A stretch of DNA of 64,000 bases. It comes from Phytophthora colocasiae. Its lineage: Eukaryota > Oomycota > Peronosporomycetes > Peronosporales > Peronosporaceae. The notes under the pieces were generated by a model. The model ran no database searches, was not told where the DNA came from, and saw only the letters and a program-made list of their open reading frames with translations. Positions within the stretch are counted from its first letter, which is position 1; each line of letters begins with the position of its first letter. Location: assembly GCA_018806915.1 (NCBI GenBank), contig JAGKQI010000098.1, positions 2,108,001 to 2,172,000 on the forward strand. The letters run 5' to 3'. Both the position numbers and the translations under genes were made by a program. Shown here piece after piece: positions 41,889 to 52,288 of the stretch.

Positions 41889-43654
41889 ATGGGCAGTGGT
41901 GCGTCAAAGCAGGCTCTACTGCAGCGTTCCGGCAGCCGAATAGATGCTCTTATGGCTGAGGCCAGGAAGCATCCATCGGATCCATCCTTCCTCGACTTTG
42001 CAATAGACCAAATACCGTCAGGACCACATAGTGACCTGTACAATTTATCTAGAGCTGCTACCGATCGACCCACCCCCAGCTCTTGGGGCAACGACACTAC
42101 TACCTCCTTGGATGAACCGGAAGTTCCTGCCACGAGTGACGAAGCGGATGAAAAGGGCGGACGCAAAGAAGAGGAGGAAGAAGAAGACTATTCAAACGAT
42201 GAATTCGAGGACGATGAGGTCACGGAATGGAAAAAAGGTTCTTCCATTGGTGCTGGAAGCTATGGCACGGTGCGTAAGAGTTTTCTAGGCTATTGCATCA
42301 CGAGATTAACGAGTATTTTTGTAGGTGTTCTTGGCTCGTGATGAAGACACTGGCTGTTTAATGGCAGTGAAGGAGATCTTGATTTCAGAGGAGACGGAGA
42401 CTACTGTTCGCGAAGCCACTCGAGAGGTTGAGTTGTTGCGGAGCTTGAAGCACGAGAATATCGTCAAGTACCTGGGCTGTCATGTGGATAACAAAGCGCA
42501 AACCCTATCGATCTTCACGGAATGGGTCCCTGGTGGAAGTCTCGAGCACAACCGCAAGCTTTTTGGAGGTAACGAGCGTGTCGTTCGACGGTTTACACAC
42601 CAATTACTGTCCGGTGTTGCTTACCTCCATTCCAAGAACATCATCCACCACGACATCAAGGTAAGGCTACAGCCTTTGCTTCATTAAACAATTGTTCTTA
42701 ACACAATTCAACGTGTTTCTCACGCAGCCAGCAAACATCTTGGTAGACCAGAATGGTGTGGTGAAAATCGCAGACTTCGGTTCTTCTCGTCTCATTAACA
42801 GTGCCACTATGGCCACCGGCTCAACTCGATCATTGCACGGCACTCCCAACTACATGGCACCCGAAGTGATCAAGCAAACAGCAGGACGCAGCCGGAAGGC
42901 TGACATTTGGAGTATTGGCTGTACGGTGTTGCGTCTGCTAACCGGCGGGCCGCTTTGGGGAGATCGTCGCTTCGATTGCCAAGCTGCTCTGCTCTACTAC
43001 ATCGCCAATCTCGAAGAACTTCCGCCGCTACCTGACAGTCTGTCATCTGAGGCCCGAGAATTCATCTTGGCTTGTCTTCAAATCGATACGTCAATGCGTC
43101 CAAGTGCCAGTGAGTTGTTGACATACTCGTTCGTTCAATGTGCTGGGCACAGGTCGGAGCCGATTTCCCCTGAGCCCGTAGCTCCTCGACGGCACACAGC
43201 ACCAGCAGTGCCGTCAGCGGATTCTCATAAATCCCTTCAGCGTCCTCGTCGATCCGAAAGATCTCCAGCAGTACAAAAAGAGACCTCGAAAGAGATCGAT
43301 CCCGGTTCGCCTACTCTCGAGAGACGTCCGTCGTTCGTTGCCAAACTCTTTGCTCAAGCTCTCGCACAAGACGAACCGGCGAAGGAGACGACAGTACTAT
43401 TCACTCCAGTGGATTGCGAGGAGCTGGTACTTGCCACTCCCAGTGGTGATTCAACTGCTAATACCGAGGACAATAGCGATCTTGTGGTTACGTGTTGGGA
43501 TGACCAGCCGATTCTCACTGCTGCAGCTCGAAAGGATCGTGAAAAGCGCCAACTCGAGGATGCAGAGGCTGCTCGTCGACGGCAAGAGCGCGAACAGAAA
43601 TTCCAAGAGGAGCTCGCAGCGTATCGTCATGATTCGTTCGCAGGTCGTGCGTAG
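41889..43654 (+). CDS. N-myristoylated MAP3K/STE-type protein kinase
   Basis: Three exons: 41889-42269, 42325-42660 and 42728-43654; 547 aa. The Met at 41889 (MGSGASKQ) gives a fitting myristoylation signal and is preferred over the Met nine bases upstream. An acidic linker (KEEEEEEDYSNDEFEDDEV) precedes the kinase domain, residues about 118-380: Gly loop GAGSYGTV split by intron 1, MAVKEI Lys, ADFGSS and MAPEVIK. The catalytic loop is IIHHDIKPANILV, with His replacing Arg of HRD and intron 2 falling after the Lys. MAP3K-like features include REVELLRSLKHENIVKYLG and TEWVPGGSL. A C-terminal coiled coil (AARKDREKRQLEDAEAARRR) follows. Membrane-attached signalling role inferred. Confidence 0.88.
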
Positions 43655-43695
43655 GTCGTGTGTCAATGTATTTATTAACTTTTTCTCCAACCACA

Positions 43696-45648
43696 CTAAC
43701 GTGTTGGTTGTGACGACTCACTGCTCGCACTTCCCTCTGCTTCATCACCTTCGTATTCTTCATCGTATCCTTCAGCCATTGATGAAGGCGGAAGTGGTGG
43801 GCCTAGGATTAAATTGCAGAGGAGACTAAAGCTCTCGGACACCAAGAAATACACGAGTAACCACTGCACACGAACAAACACTGCCAGTAAGCAGATAAGC
43901 GCCGCGTAAACTGCCCAAACGTCAAGTAAAGCGGTCTTGTGCCACGGAGCTGTGAGGTTTAGTGTAGCCAAATGATCAAAACCAAGACGCAAAGCGGCAT
44001 CGATCACGTCAATGGCTCGTGAAGCTCCACCTGCTCTTTGAAGCAATCGCCCAACTTTCCTTGCAGCAAGTGCGTACGAGGCATTGGTGAGCAGCTCAGT
44101 GACCGCACCATGTACGTATGGGCCCGAAAGGAGATTTTTATCCAGTGAAATGCCTGCTCCAGCGTCCTCCACACGAGCTGCCACGTCAGGCTGATCCACA
44201 AGGAACGGAATACACAACAACGGCTTGCCTGCTACTAGAGCTTCTTGAGCTGAGACCATGCCACAATGGGAAACTACTAACCGGACGGCTGGATGGTCTA
44301 AGAGCTCGAGATTGGAAAGAGAAGAACTTGGAGGTTTCAAGACCAGCGAAGTCGGTAGTGCAGGAGGTAGAATACCACGCTGATCAGTTGGGAGAATCCA
44401 GAGTACCTTCACGTGCGGGTCTCCTGGTGCCATGACCAGTCCTTCAACCAGAGCTTGGGCTTGCCAGGCATCGATGTACGCCATAGTACCCAGATTCACA
44501 TACACCACGCCACCTGCTGCCTCCACTTCATTCTCTGTTAACTTGGCACGAGGGTGTGACGCTGTTCGCTGACGCAGACGCATTGACGGAGGTATTTCAA
44601 TAGACGCGTCCAGCCAGCTCAGTAATGCTGCGGGAAGTGGCTGTCGCTCCAAGTTGCTTGCATTTCCACCTTGAACCGGCATAATAGGCCCCACAGCTTC
44701 CACTAGCGGTGAAAGAGGCTGTGGATGTTCCAGCCCAAACGCAGTATTGAGAATCACACGTGCCCCCTTGAATAAATCGTGTTGAGATCTAAAAGGTGGT
44801 AGGTCCAGCTCATACCTCATCTTGTTGAGCTCCATGAAGGGTGGGGTCAATGCCACCGACAGTAATCTCGGGAACAGAATGTTCATACATCGATTCCAGA
44901 GTGACATATTCTCTCTAAAGCCTGTTCCCCACGCAGGTACGTAGCTTGGTGCTCCTCCTAGATCAAAAAGTAACGATGGCGAGTTTAGAATGTACGGGAT
45001 CTTCAGTTTATGCGCCAGATCTTGAGCCCCCACCGTTGCAATATCCATCACCAACAGGTCCGGCGCATTTCCATTGCTTTCATTGCCCTCTAATTGCGGC
45101 AATAACGCGTCAAACATCGGTCTTGCTGCTCGGACGTAAATGTCGCTGAACATGGTTAGAATTCCTCGGAAATTCGAAGCATCCCGCGTCATAGCACGTA
45201 GTTTAACCCGTAAATCTTCAGCTGAAATGGGGAAAGCTCCAGCAGAGAGGAATGGTACCCCATAGGCGTGTGCCCACTCTCTTCCAGAGTCGTGGGTAGC
45301 GAAGGAGACGCGATATCCTCTCTCTTTCATCTCACTAGCCATACGAAGCAGTGGCAAGGCGTGTCCTTTAATAGCTATAGACACGAACACAATATGTTGG
45401 TCGTGTGGATCTTTCAGGGGTGCAGGAGGCGACGCAGGACACGAAAACTCGCCATTTTCTGGGATACACACAGCGTCGGGGGTGGTTGATTCTGAAGCTT
45501 CTACTACGTTTTCTGAGCTAGAACTTGCGCTTGAGCTGGGTGATACGTCGCTGTAGCTGGAGGCGTACGTGGCATACGCAATGACAGTTAGAGAGAGAAG
45601 AGCGAGAGCTCGCAAGAGTGACGTCTGCAGGCAGCCATGTCGAGCCAT
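43696..45648 (-). CDS. UDP-glycosyltransferase (GT1) with C-terminal membrane region
   Basis: 650 residues, single exon; the Met at 45648 (MARHGCLQTSLLRALALLSL) starts a signal peptide and is preferred over 45696. The N-terminal half has FVSIAIKGHALPLLRMASEM, the acceptor-side GHxxP motif. The C-terminal half has the sugar-nucleotide signature: LVVSHCGMVSAQEALVAGKP, then LCIPFLVDQPDVAARV and AGAGISL. It ends with two hydrophobic segments (VWAVYAALICLLAVF and WLLVYFLVSESFSLLCNLI) and an acidic tail. This matches the ER-anchored UGT layout. Acceptor not predictable. It converges on the kinase gene, leaving 41 bp between stops. Confidence 0.9.
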   Translation of the reverse strand: MARHGCLQTSLLRALALLSLTVIAYATYASSYSDVSPSSSASSSSENVVEASESTTPDAVCIPENGEFSCPASPPAPLKDPHDQHIVFVSIAIKGHALPLLRMASEMKERGYRVSFATHDSGREWAHAYGVPFLSAGAFPISAEDLRVKLRAMTRDASNFRGILTMFSDIYVRAARPMFDALLPQLEGNESNGNAPDLLVMDIATVGAQDLAHKLKIPYILNSPSLLFDLGGAPSYVPAWGTGFRENMSLWNRCMNILFPRLLSVALTPPFMELNKMRYELDLPPFRSQHDLFKGARVILNTAFGLEHPQPLSPLVEAVGPIMPVQGGNASNLERQPLPAALLSWLDASIEIPPSMRLRQRTASHPRAKLTENEVEAAGGVVYVNLGTMAYIDAWQAQALVEGLVMAPGDPHVKVLWILPTDQRGILPPALPTSLVLKPPSSSLSNLELLDHPAVRLVVSHCGMVSAQEALVAGKPLLCIPFLVDQPDVAARVEDAGAGISLDKNLLSGPYVHGAVTELLTNASYALAARKVGRLLQRAGGASRAIDVIDAALRLGFDHLATLNLTAPWHKTALLDVWAVYAALICLLAVFVRVQWLLVYFLVSESFSLLCNLILGPPLPPSSMAEGYDEEYEGDEAEGSASSESSQPTR

Positions 45649-45759
45649 GGTCGACGTGTTTTGGATTAATTGAGTGCTCCATCTGGTGTGGTACACATCA
45701 ACGATCTTGAAAAGTCACTTTTGTAACGGACGGAGGTCATTTTTATTGGTACCATCACT

Positions 45760-47313
45760 TTGAATTCTTTAGTGCAAAAGAAAACCAAGCAGAAAACCAA
45801 GCAGAAGATGATTTTCACTGCGTCGGATGGCAAGACATTTGAGGACCGCTCGGCATGGAGACTCTACGAGTTCGAGCTCTCTTACACGTTCCGCAACAAG
45901 AAAAACGAGAATCTCATGAAGCTTCCAGGGCAGATCGAAGGGTGCGTTTGTACAGTTGTGACGCAGTAAAATGTATTTGAGCTGATGAAGTTGTTGATAG
46001 ACAACCCTTTGATATATCGGACTTGGAGGGATGCACGGTCATGGTATTGGACCACATTAATCAGGTGCAAATCGACAACTTGTCGAACTGCCGCGTATTT
46101 GTTGGTTAGTCTACTTACCGGAATATGTTGAATGGTATTTTCGTACTTACATTGTTTAATGTACACTTAGGTCCCAGTTCGGAGTCTGTTTTCGTACGGA
46201 ATTGCAGCAATTGTGTCTTCACCATCGCATGGTTAGATTGGATGAGTTTTCTGAAGTGTCAATGTTGTCTGACACTTTTGTTTCCCTGCCAGCAAGCAGC
46301 TACGTACGAGAGATTGTTCAAGCTGCTCAATCTACCTCTATTCCCTCACGGACCCAATCATCGAGACCTCTCAGGATATAACGTTTGCTCCATTTAACGG
46401 AGCTTACTGCGGCATTGAACGGGTAAGGAGATCAATGTTATCGACACCCAGACAAGGAGATGGAAACTAATGATATCTCTTACAGAATTTCACAGATGCG
46501 CGATTGGAGCCGACAAACAACCACTGGTCTCAAGTATACGACTTCAACGACCCCGACAAAACAGGCGCAAACTGGCGTATTCTCAGTGAGTTGCAACATT
46601 CTTCTTCACAGCGCAAGATTTTCAAACTCAATGACGTGATTTGACGTGATTGTTCTGTAATAGAGCAAGAGGAAGAAGTGGTGCCGTGGGTGGTCGACAT
46701 TGAACTGCGTGTTCCTGGTGCAGCAACGACGTTGGGTGCTTGTGTGAATCCTGTGGCTCGTGACTCTGGCTTTGTTCAGTACGTCGACAGCTCCTCATCT
46801 GGAATGAAGTCGTTCACCTTCAACACCTCTCAAAAAGAGGCAACGAAGGCCGTTCAGTCTACAGCCGACACTCCAGTTGCACCCTCCATCCCTACACCAC
46901 CTCCGTCTTTGCCGGTAGCTCCGCCATCGACTGCTGCTCCTGCATCTCCTGCACTTCCTGCCCCCGTTGAAGCTGTAACTGCCCCTCCAGCTCCAATTGA
47001 ATCTTCAAACACTCCAAAGCAGGCAACAATTGCTACTCCAGAGCCTGTTGCACCTCCATCTACGATTCCTTTAATGCTTCCTGTAGTTGAAGGCGTCGAC
47101 TTGGCTACGAAAGAGTACGTTACAATTGACATGGCTACATTTCTTTGGTGCTTGGGTACTGATCGTGCTTTCGTACAGACACGAGAAACCTGCAGTGGAC
47201 ACCGTCGTGGATCAAGTAACAGAAATGATGGGGATGATGTAAGTCAACTGCTGAAGAAGAAAGCTCAAAATGAGCAACAACAGCCAAACCATGGTATAGT
47301 TTGCTGCTGGTAA
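45760..47313 (+). CDS. TBCC-domain protein, RP2-like
   Basis: Six exons in phase: 45760-45941, 46001-46104, 46171-46231, 46293-46422, 46486-46585 and 46664-47313; 408 aa. The TBCC/CARP beta-helix covers residues about 45-170: LMKLPGQIEGQPFDIS, CTVMVLDHINQVQIDNLSNC, SSESVFVRNCSNCVFTIA, and CKQLRTRDCSSCSIYLYSL, the last carrying the Arg-finger. It ends with NNHWSQVYDF. The order and spacing match RP2, a GAP for ARL3 in ciliary trafficking, and oomycetes make flagellate zoospores. After the domain comes a Pro/Ala-rich linker of about 90 residues and a C-terminus ending in CCW, unlike RP2's NDK-like domain. The start is a run of KTKQKTKQK with two candidate Mets (45760, 45808). RP2 acylation at the N-terminus is not visible. 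Confidence 0.8.
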
Positions 47314-47379
47314 CAAAAAATATGATTTGAATTTAGTATTTGATGAATGTCACAAAATGTTTTCAGTTGTCAATTGTAC

Positions 47380-48513
47380 ATGGCACGGAATAGGAATGCT
47401 GAGAACCCTGTACGGGCCGCCACAATGCGTAAATGGTATGCCAGGGCCTGGTGGCTGGGTATTCATGTCTATGGCTACGTGGTGCTTGGCGTCAAGGGTG
47501 CGTTGAGCCCGCAGGCGCTTCCTACCGCTCAGTTCGTGGTATATTTGGTTGTGGCAGTCGCGACGACCCTGTGCTACATTGTTCTGCAGTGCTCGTCGCC
47601 TGGACAACTCGACAAGAGACCAATGTTGGCTCCAGTCCAAACTGCAACACCTAAGGAATTTAACAGTCCGGCACAAATAGCTACAGAAGATGGAGATGAT
47701 ACGGAATTGTTTGGTGATGGAGAGGAGAATGATCATCAGAGGGATAGCGCTGACCTACACTTTTGCAACGAATGCCACGTCTTCCAGCCATTGAGAACGA
47801 AGCACTGGTATGATGATTGATGCTTCTAATGATTCAGAAATGGTTGTATTGATGATGTGGTTTTGTTTTTTTTTGCAGCAAGGACTGTGCTCGGTGTACA
47901 AGGCAGTACGATCACCAGTACGTTCAAATTGTGGCCTGAATTGTTGAAACTCATGAGAACTGACGTGTTGCTCACGTGGTGTCCTTGTAGTTGTGACTGC
48001 GTGGGGACATGCGTGGGCGAGAACAACCGTCGGCTTTTCGTGCTCTACTTGGTCCTGCAGATTCTGGAGGGAGCAGTAATGATCGACGTGACGTCCATGG
48101 CGTTCACTGAAAGCGACGACATCAATGACTGGTTCAAGACCAACGCACTGTACATTGTGCTGTTTTTCTTGCTTGTCTGTGTGCTGTTCATCGCCTTCCC
48201 ACTCTTCTGCTACCAGGCGTTCCTCATCTCGACAAACCAGGTGGGTGCTGTACAATTGTAGCAAACGCACACGCAGAAGAAAAACTAACACTTGATGCAC
48301 TGCTGCTTCAACTTCCAGACATCCTGGGAGCACGCTCGTCGATCTTCTATCACCTATTTGCAGAATCTACCAGACAAACGTTCACCATTCCATCGTGGCG
48401 TGTTCCAGAACTGGTGGGTTTTCATCTCCAATGGAGATCGCAACAAATGGGTACACGCAAATGCCCCCAAGCCGATGTCGCACCAAGAAAACGAAGCTTC
48501 CTCGCTTGTATAG
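47380..48513 (+). CDS. DHHC-type protein S-acyltransferase
   Basis: Four exons: 47380-47807, 47879-47917, 47991-48240 and 48319-48513; 303 aa (a Met at 47347 would add 11). It transfers palmitate to Cys of membrane proteins. Two membrane segments (WWLGIHVYGYVVLGVKGAL, FVVYLVVAVATTLCYIVL) precede the Cys-rich domain FCNECHVFQPLRTKHCKDCA then RCTRQYDHHCDCVGTCVGEN. The catalytic DHHC is split by intron 2, and DHHCDC replaces the common DHHCPW. Two more segments follow, including LYIVLFFLLVCVLFIAF. The stop at 48511-48513 abuts the right end of a Fanzor copy on the other strand, so the natural C-terminus may have been lost or altered. Ankyrin repeats are absent. Confidence 0.87.
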
Positions 48514-48591
48514 TCTCCGTTACAGTTGGTTTAACTATTTCTAGCAAGTCTCTGTCGTGGGCACGCTGTAACCCGAGTTTGAAGAGAGAAT
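48514..48591 (-). ncRNA. Guide-RNA scaffold remnant of the second Fanzor
   Basis: After the Fanzor stop (48592-48594), read leftwards, the sequence carries CGGGTTACAGCG, the CCCACGACAGAGACT block, TGCTAGAAATAGT and CTGTAACGGA, matching the intact copy. The arms pair at 48566-48572 and 48519-48525. Similarity ends at about 48514-48515. The scaffold is kept better than the protein, though two copies do not prove selection. Confidence 0.45.
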
Positions 48592-48904
48592 TCACCAATG
48601 GATGATGTGCACTGCCAGGGAGCCGGCGCAGGTGAAACGAAGGATGTTGAACGCGGCGTTCAGATCACTACCAGCGATGTGATCACAGTGCGGACTGGAA
48701 CAATTTCCGCTCAGCTGTTTTCATGGTGTACTGAGGTAAGTTAGGTTGGAGGTATCATTTCAAGACTAAATGTCTGTGCGTCGTATGATCCTACTAAAAC
48801 CTAACGTAATTAAGTAAATGTGGCTGAATGCTGATTCCGGATCCAACTTACTGGTCCCACCTTTCTCCCTTTGCCAGGGAAGTCTGTAGTTCTCGGAATT
48901 GGTA

Positions 48905-49550
48905 TTGTACTCTGCAGAAGTGAAGACACCAAGATTTAGCGCCCAAAATGAACGCTTTAGCTTTATAAAACCTATAGTGATAGTTCCCGCTGAGTTCAAA
49001 AATGAGGTCGGTTTTGGCTAATTCGGCGTGGTTTTTAACGCTACGAGATTGCACACTTTCATCTACAATGATTTGAAACAATTTTAAAGAGGTTATTATA
49101 GGTCTCCCCTACTGCTTGTACGTTCCTGTTTTTAATCAGCATTAATTAGTACAGGTCTTGCAGCGTTTCAGATTTACGGGGAAGTCGGTGTCCGGGTTAT
49201 CGTTGTAGTGCGCCATTACGCGCGAAACTGTTTGGAGGGAGCAGCCAAGACACTCAGCAACCGATTCCCTCGTGCGCTTTCCGCGATAGAGCCCTTGATT
49301 TTTCTGTAGAGTGAAAAATGCATGGTTCTTCACCATCATTTTTTTTCTCCGCTGCTAAACTCGTGGCGTTCGGCGTTCATTTTTGCTGAATGAACGAACT
49401 TATGAGATGAACGAGCGTGCGCAGCGTGTAGGGCGCCCCCAGCTATCGATTCCACGTTTTATTTTCTCTTTATCTTTAATATTCGAACCGCAATGCGTGA
49501 AAACGTGTGCGGGAAAAAGTTACCGGTGTCTTCATTTCTGCGGAGTACAA
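48905..49550 (-). mobile_element. Tc1/mariner-like element nested in the Fanzor copy
   Basis: A 646-bp element with 26-bp inverted repeats (TTGTACTCTGCAGAAG... on the left, its inverse with two mismatches on the right) and TA duplication at 48903-48904 and 49551-49552. Joining the flanks restores Fanzor sequence (GCACTA then CCAATTCCGAGAAC), which proves the insertion. A 65-codon minus frame (49142-49339) encodes a helix-turn-helix (TRESVAECLGCSLQTVSRVM) like a transposase N-terminus, but no DDE core, so this is a deleted, non-autonomous copy. Confidence 0.9.
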
Positions 49551-51020
49551 TAGTGCTTCAGACCTAGCAGGATTTGTTGAACATATGATTTTGCGTGAAG
49601 CTCTTCTTTACCATTTGCTTTGACGTGAAGATCGGGAGCAGAATGGTGTCGTAGTGCTTCGTGAGGTAGGCGCAGGTCTGGTAGTGGAGCTCTTTCACAC
49701 AGTTCTTGATCTTGGCGGTAGCACGGTAAAATGTTCGCTTGGCTCTCGCATACGTTTTCCATTGCTTGCCCGTACGATGGCCGTGCAGATTCTTGATCTC
49801 AGCCATTACCCTCTGTGCGTCTGCTGCTTTACCACGCAGTTTGTCCAGTTAATCTCGGGTCCCTCGCCCAATGTGAATGCTGTTCCCGCACAGGTCCATA
49901 CCCATGAAGGCTTTCAGACCGGGGTCTAAGGCCACAGAGCGTCCGAGGTTTACATTATCACTAGGGCGGATTGCTGCGTACCAGAAGCCGTTGTCGTTCA
50001 AGATCTGGATCTCATTCGCGATAGATAGCCCTGCGTCGCAACGAATCGGAATGTTCTTCCGTTTGCTGATGCTCAACAACGCGCGCGACTGACCTGGTAC
50101 GTAAGTGATCCTGGTATCTTTGGCATCCTCACATATCGTAAAGAATCGGTTCTCTTTTTTGTTCTTGAAACCAATCTTGAACTTTGCGATGTTGCCATAT
50201 CTCTTGTTACTAAAGGCGCTTCTCACGTTGGACTGAAACCGGCGAAGCGCGTTAAAGCGAAAGGTTTTTGGAGTATCAAACGCCCACTCCAGGATACACC
50301 TATTCTTTGATAGTCACGCAGCGAATCGGCTCTGTAAACGTTGGTTTTACGGAAGTGTGCGACGGCTTGGTTGTATGTCCACCTACATGTACCCATGAAC
50401 TGACGCAAGAGCTTGCGTTGTTCCGACGTCGGGAAAAGTCGAAACTTCCGCATGCGACGAATCATCCGCTTCTCCTCCTTCTCCAGCGACGCCAGCTCAT
50501 GCTTCGCAGACTCGATATCGCTCGCATGATCTTCTGCGTTGACTTTTAAGATGTTGATTGTTGACTTGTAGTTGGAGATAGTACGTGCTCGTCTAGCCTT
50601 GTCCTCAAACGCGGTACATTTCGCTTGATGCTTGACTGCGTCATTCTGCCACGTTTGGATGTGTGGGAATTGTTCGAGCTCATGAAGAGACAATGACGCA
50701 TGAATCGAGTTGGTCTGTGTCTGGAAAGAATACCAGGACGCAAAATCTGGTCGGTTACACGGTGGCTCGAGCGTATCCATGGTGTAGGAAACAAAGGTTG
50801 GCACCAAAGTTTGCTTCCTAGCATCCTCGTCCTCATGGCCTTCTATAAGACGTTCCTCTGTAGAGAATTGTAAAGTCTCCTCCTAAACCAATTTTTGACC
50901 AAAACACGGACTAAATCACAAATACATCATATCGAAACCAAGTATATTTTGTGTAAAACATCAACTTGCACACGTGTTCGATTCAAGCAAGCATTTCGAG
51001 GAATCGACCGAGCACAGACC

Positions 51021-52157
51021 ATGGTCCTGACCTCCGTGGCGCTCAATGCCGCCTTAATCCTCGTGTCTGTGGGTGTAGCAACTGGTGTGGTGCTGCTATT
51101 GGCCTGGATTCGCGCTCCCATTGCTGAGGCCAAGAGACTCGCAGAGGAATTGGACCCTCCGCAAGAATCTACATTCCGTGACCCTCAAACCAACAAGCTG
51201 TATGTATTTATCAACTCAAATAAGAATTCTGTGTGCTGTACAACTAAAAGGGTATGTATGTAGTTTACCTTTTGGGTCATTGGGCGATGAGAAGGCTGAG
51301 GTGACGTTGAGTGTGGTGATTCCGGCGTACAATGAACAAGACCGGATTTTGGTGACGATCAAAGACACGATTACTTTTCTGGACGAGAAGAAGCAGAAGG
51401 ACCCATCGTTCAGTTATGAGATTATCGTGGTGGACGACTGCAGTGTGGACGCAACAGTGGATGTGGTCCAGGAACAGGTGAAGCAGCACTCGGTGGATCG
51501 GATCCGACTTTTGACGTTGCAGAAGAATCACGGCAAAGGTGGAGCCATCCGTAAAGGAGTGATGCGAGCACGTGGTGAACTGGTGCTGTTTGCTGATGCG
51601 GACAATGCAACGGAGATTAGAGACTACAACAAGCTGGAAAAGGCTTTGAACGAAGCTGAAGGGGACAATGGCGTGGTGATCTGTGGCAGTCGAGCGCACC
51701 TTGAAGAACAGGCAATTGCCAAGCGAAACCCACTGCGCAATTTGCTGATGCACGGATTCCACCTCATTGTGTCGACGCTGTGCATTAAAAATGTGCGGGA
51801 TACTCAGTGTGGGTTTAAGCTTTTCGACCGGAAAGCAGCACGAGTGCTGTTTGCACCAATGCATATCGAGCGATGGGCATTTGACGTTGAGCTGCTGTTC
51901 CTCGCTGCCAGCAGCAAAATGACAATCAAGGTGCGCGCTCACTCAATTCGGATTGATTTTTGAGCTTCTGACGTGAGCTTTTGTTTCATTTTGTGCAGGA
52001 AGTGGCCGTACAATGGATGGAGGTGCCAGGTTCCAAGCTCAGCGTCATCTCGGCGACTATTACAATGCTGCGTGAGATCATTCTCATCCGTTTGTGCTAT
52101 ACTGTCGGCATCTGGAAGACCAACGACGGTGGTTTCCGCCTTGCTAACAGATCGTGA
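51021..52157 (+). CDS. ALG5: Dolichyl-phosphate beta-glucosyltransferase
   Basis: Makes dolichyl-phosphate-glucose in the ER membrane for N-glycan assembly. Three exons: 51021-51199, 51264-51930 and 51999-52157; 334 aa, the family length. An N-terminal membrane anchor (NAALILVSVGVATGVVLLLAW) precedes the GT2 domain: LSVVIPAYNEQDRI, EIIVVDDCSVDAT, NHGKGGAIRKGVMRARG, and the DxD-type LFADADNATEI. The C-terminal part has DTQCGFKLF, HIERWAFDVELLFLA and VQWMEVPGSKLS, all typical of ALG5/DPG synthase. The 5' end lies about 150 bp beyond the dead Fanzor. Confidence 0.94.
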
Positions 52158-52288
52158 CTGCAAAGAAATGCTAGGTCTGTGTTCTACTAGGTTTCAGAGT
52201 TCTGTATCTAGGGCTCAGAGCTCAAATCCATGCCTATCTGTTTGAACTAGAGAATTCACGAATATGTGTCAAAAGCTTCTTTGTCTTT

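Larger units (their letters stand above)
48514..50865 (-). pseudogene. Second Fanzor copy, dead and interrupted
   Basis: Reading leftwards from 50865, the copy keeps the start-fragment remnant, ACTTTGGTGCCAACC, then jumps (deletion of roughly 570 bp relative to the intact copy) to TLEPPCNRPDFASW. The N-lobe motif (RKFRLFPTSEQRKLLRQFMG) and RuvC-I (VALDPGLKAFMGMD) are present, but a deletion after ADSLRD and other small indels break the frame. At 49551 a 646-bp Tc1/mariner-like element interrupts it. Beyond that a short piece resumes (CCAATTCCGAGAACTAC), then about 160 bp of foreign sequence replaces the RuvC-II region. The final part (48514-48717) holds a zinc ribbon shortened by about 40 bp, RDLNAAFNILRF-type sequence, the stop, and the conserved 3' scaffold ending at the DHHC gene's stop codon. 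Confidence 0.85.
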
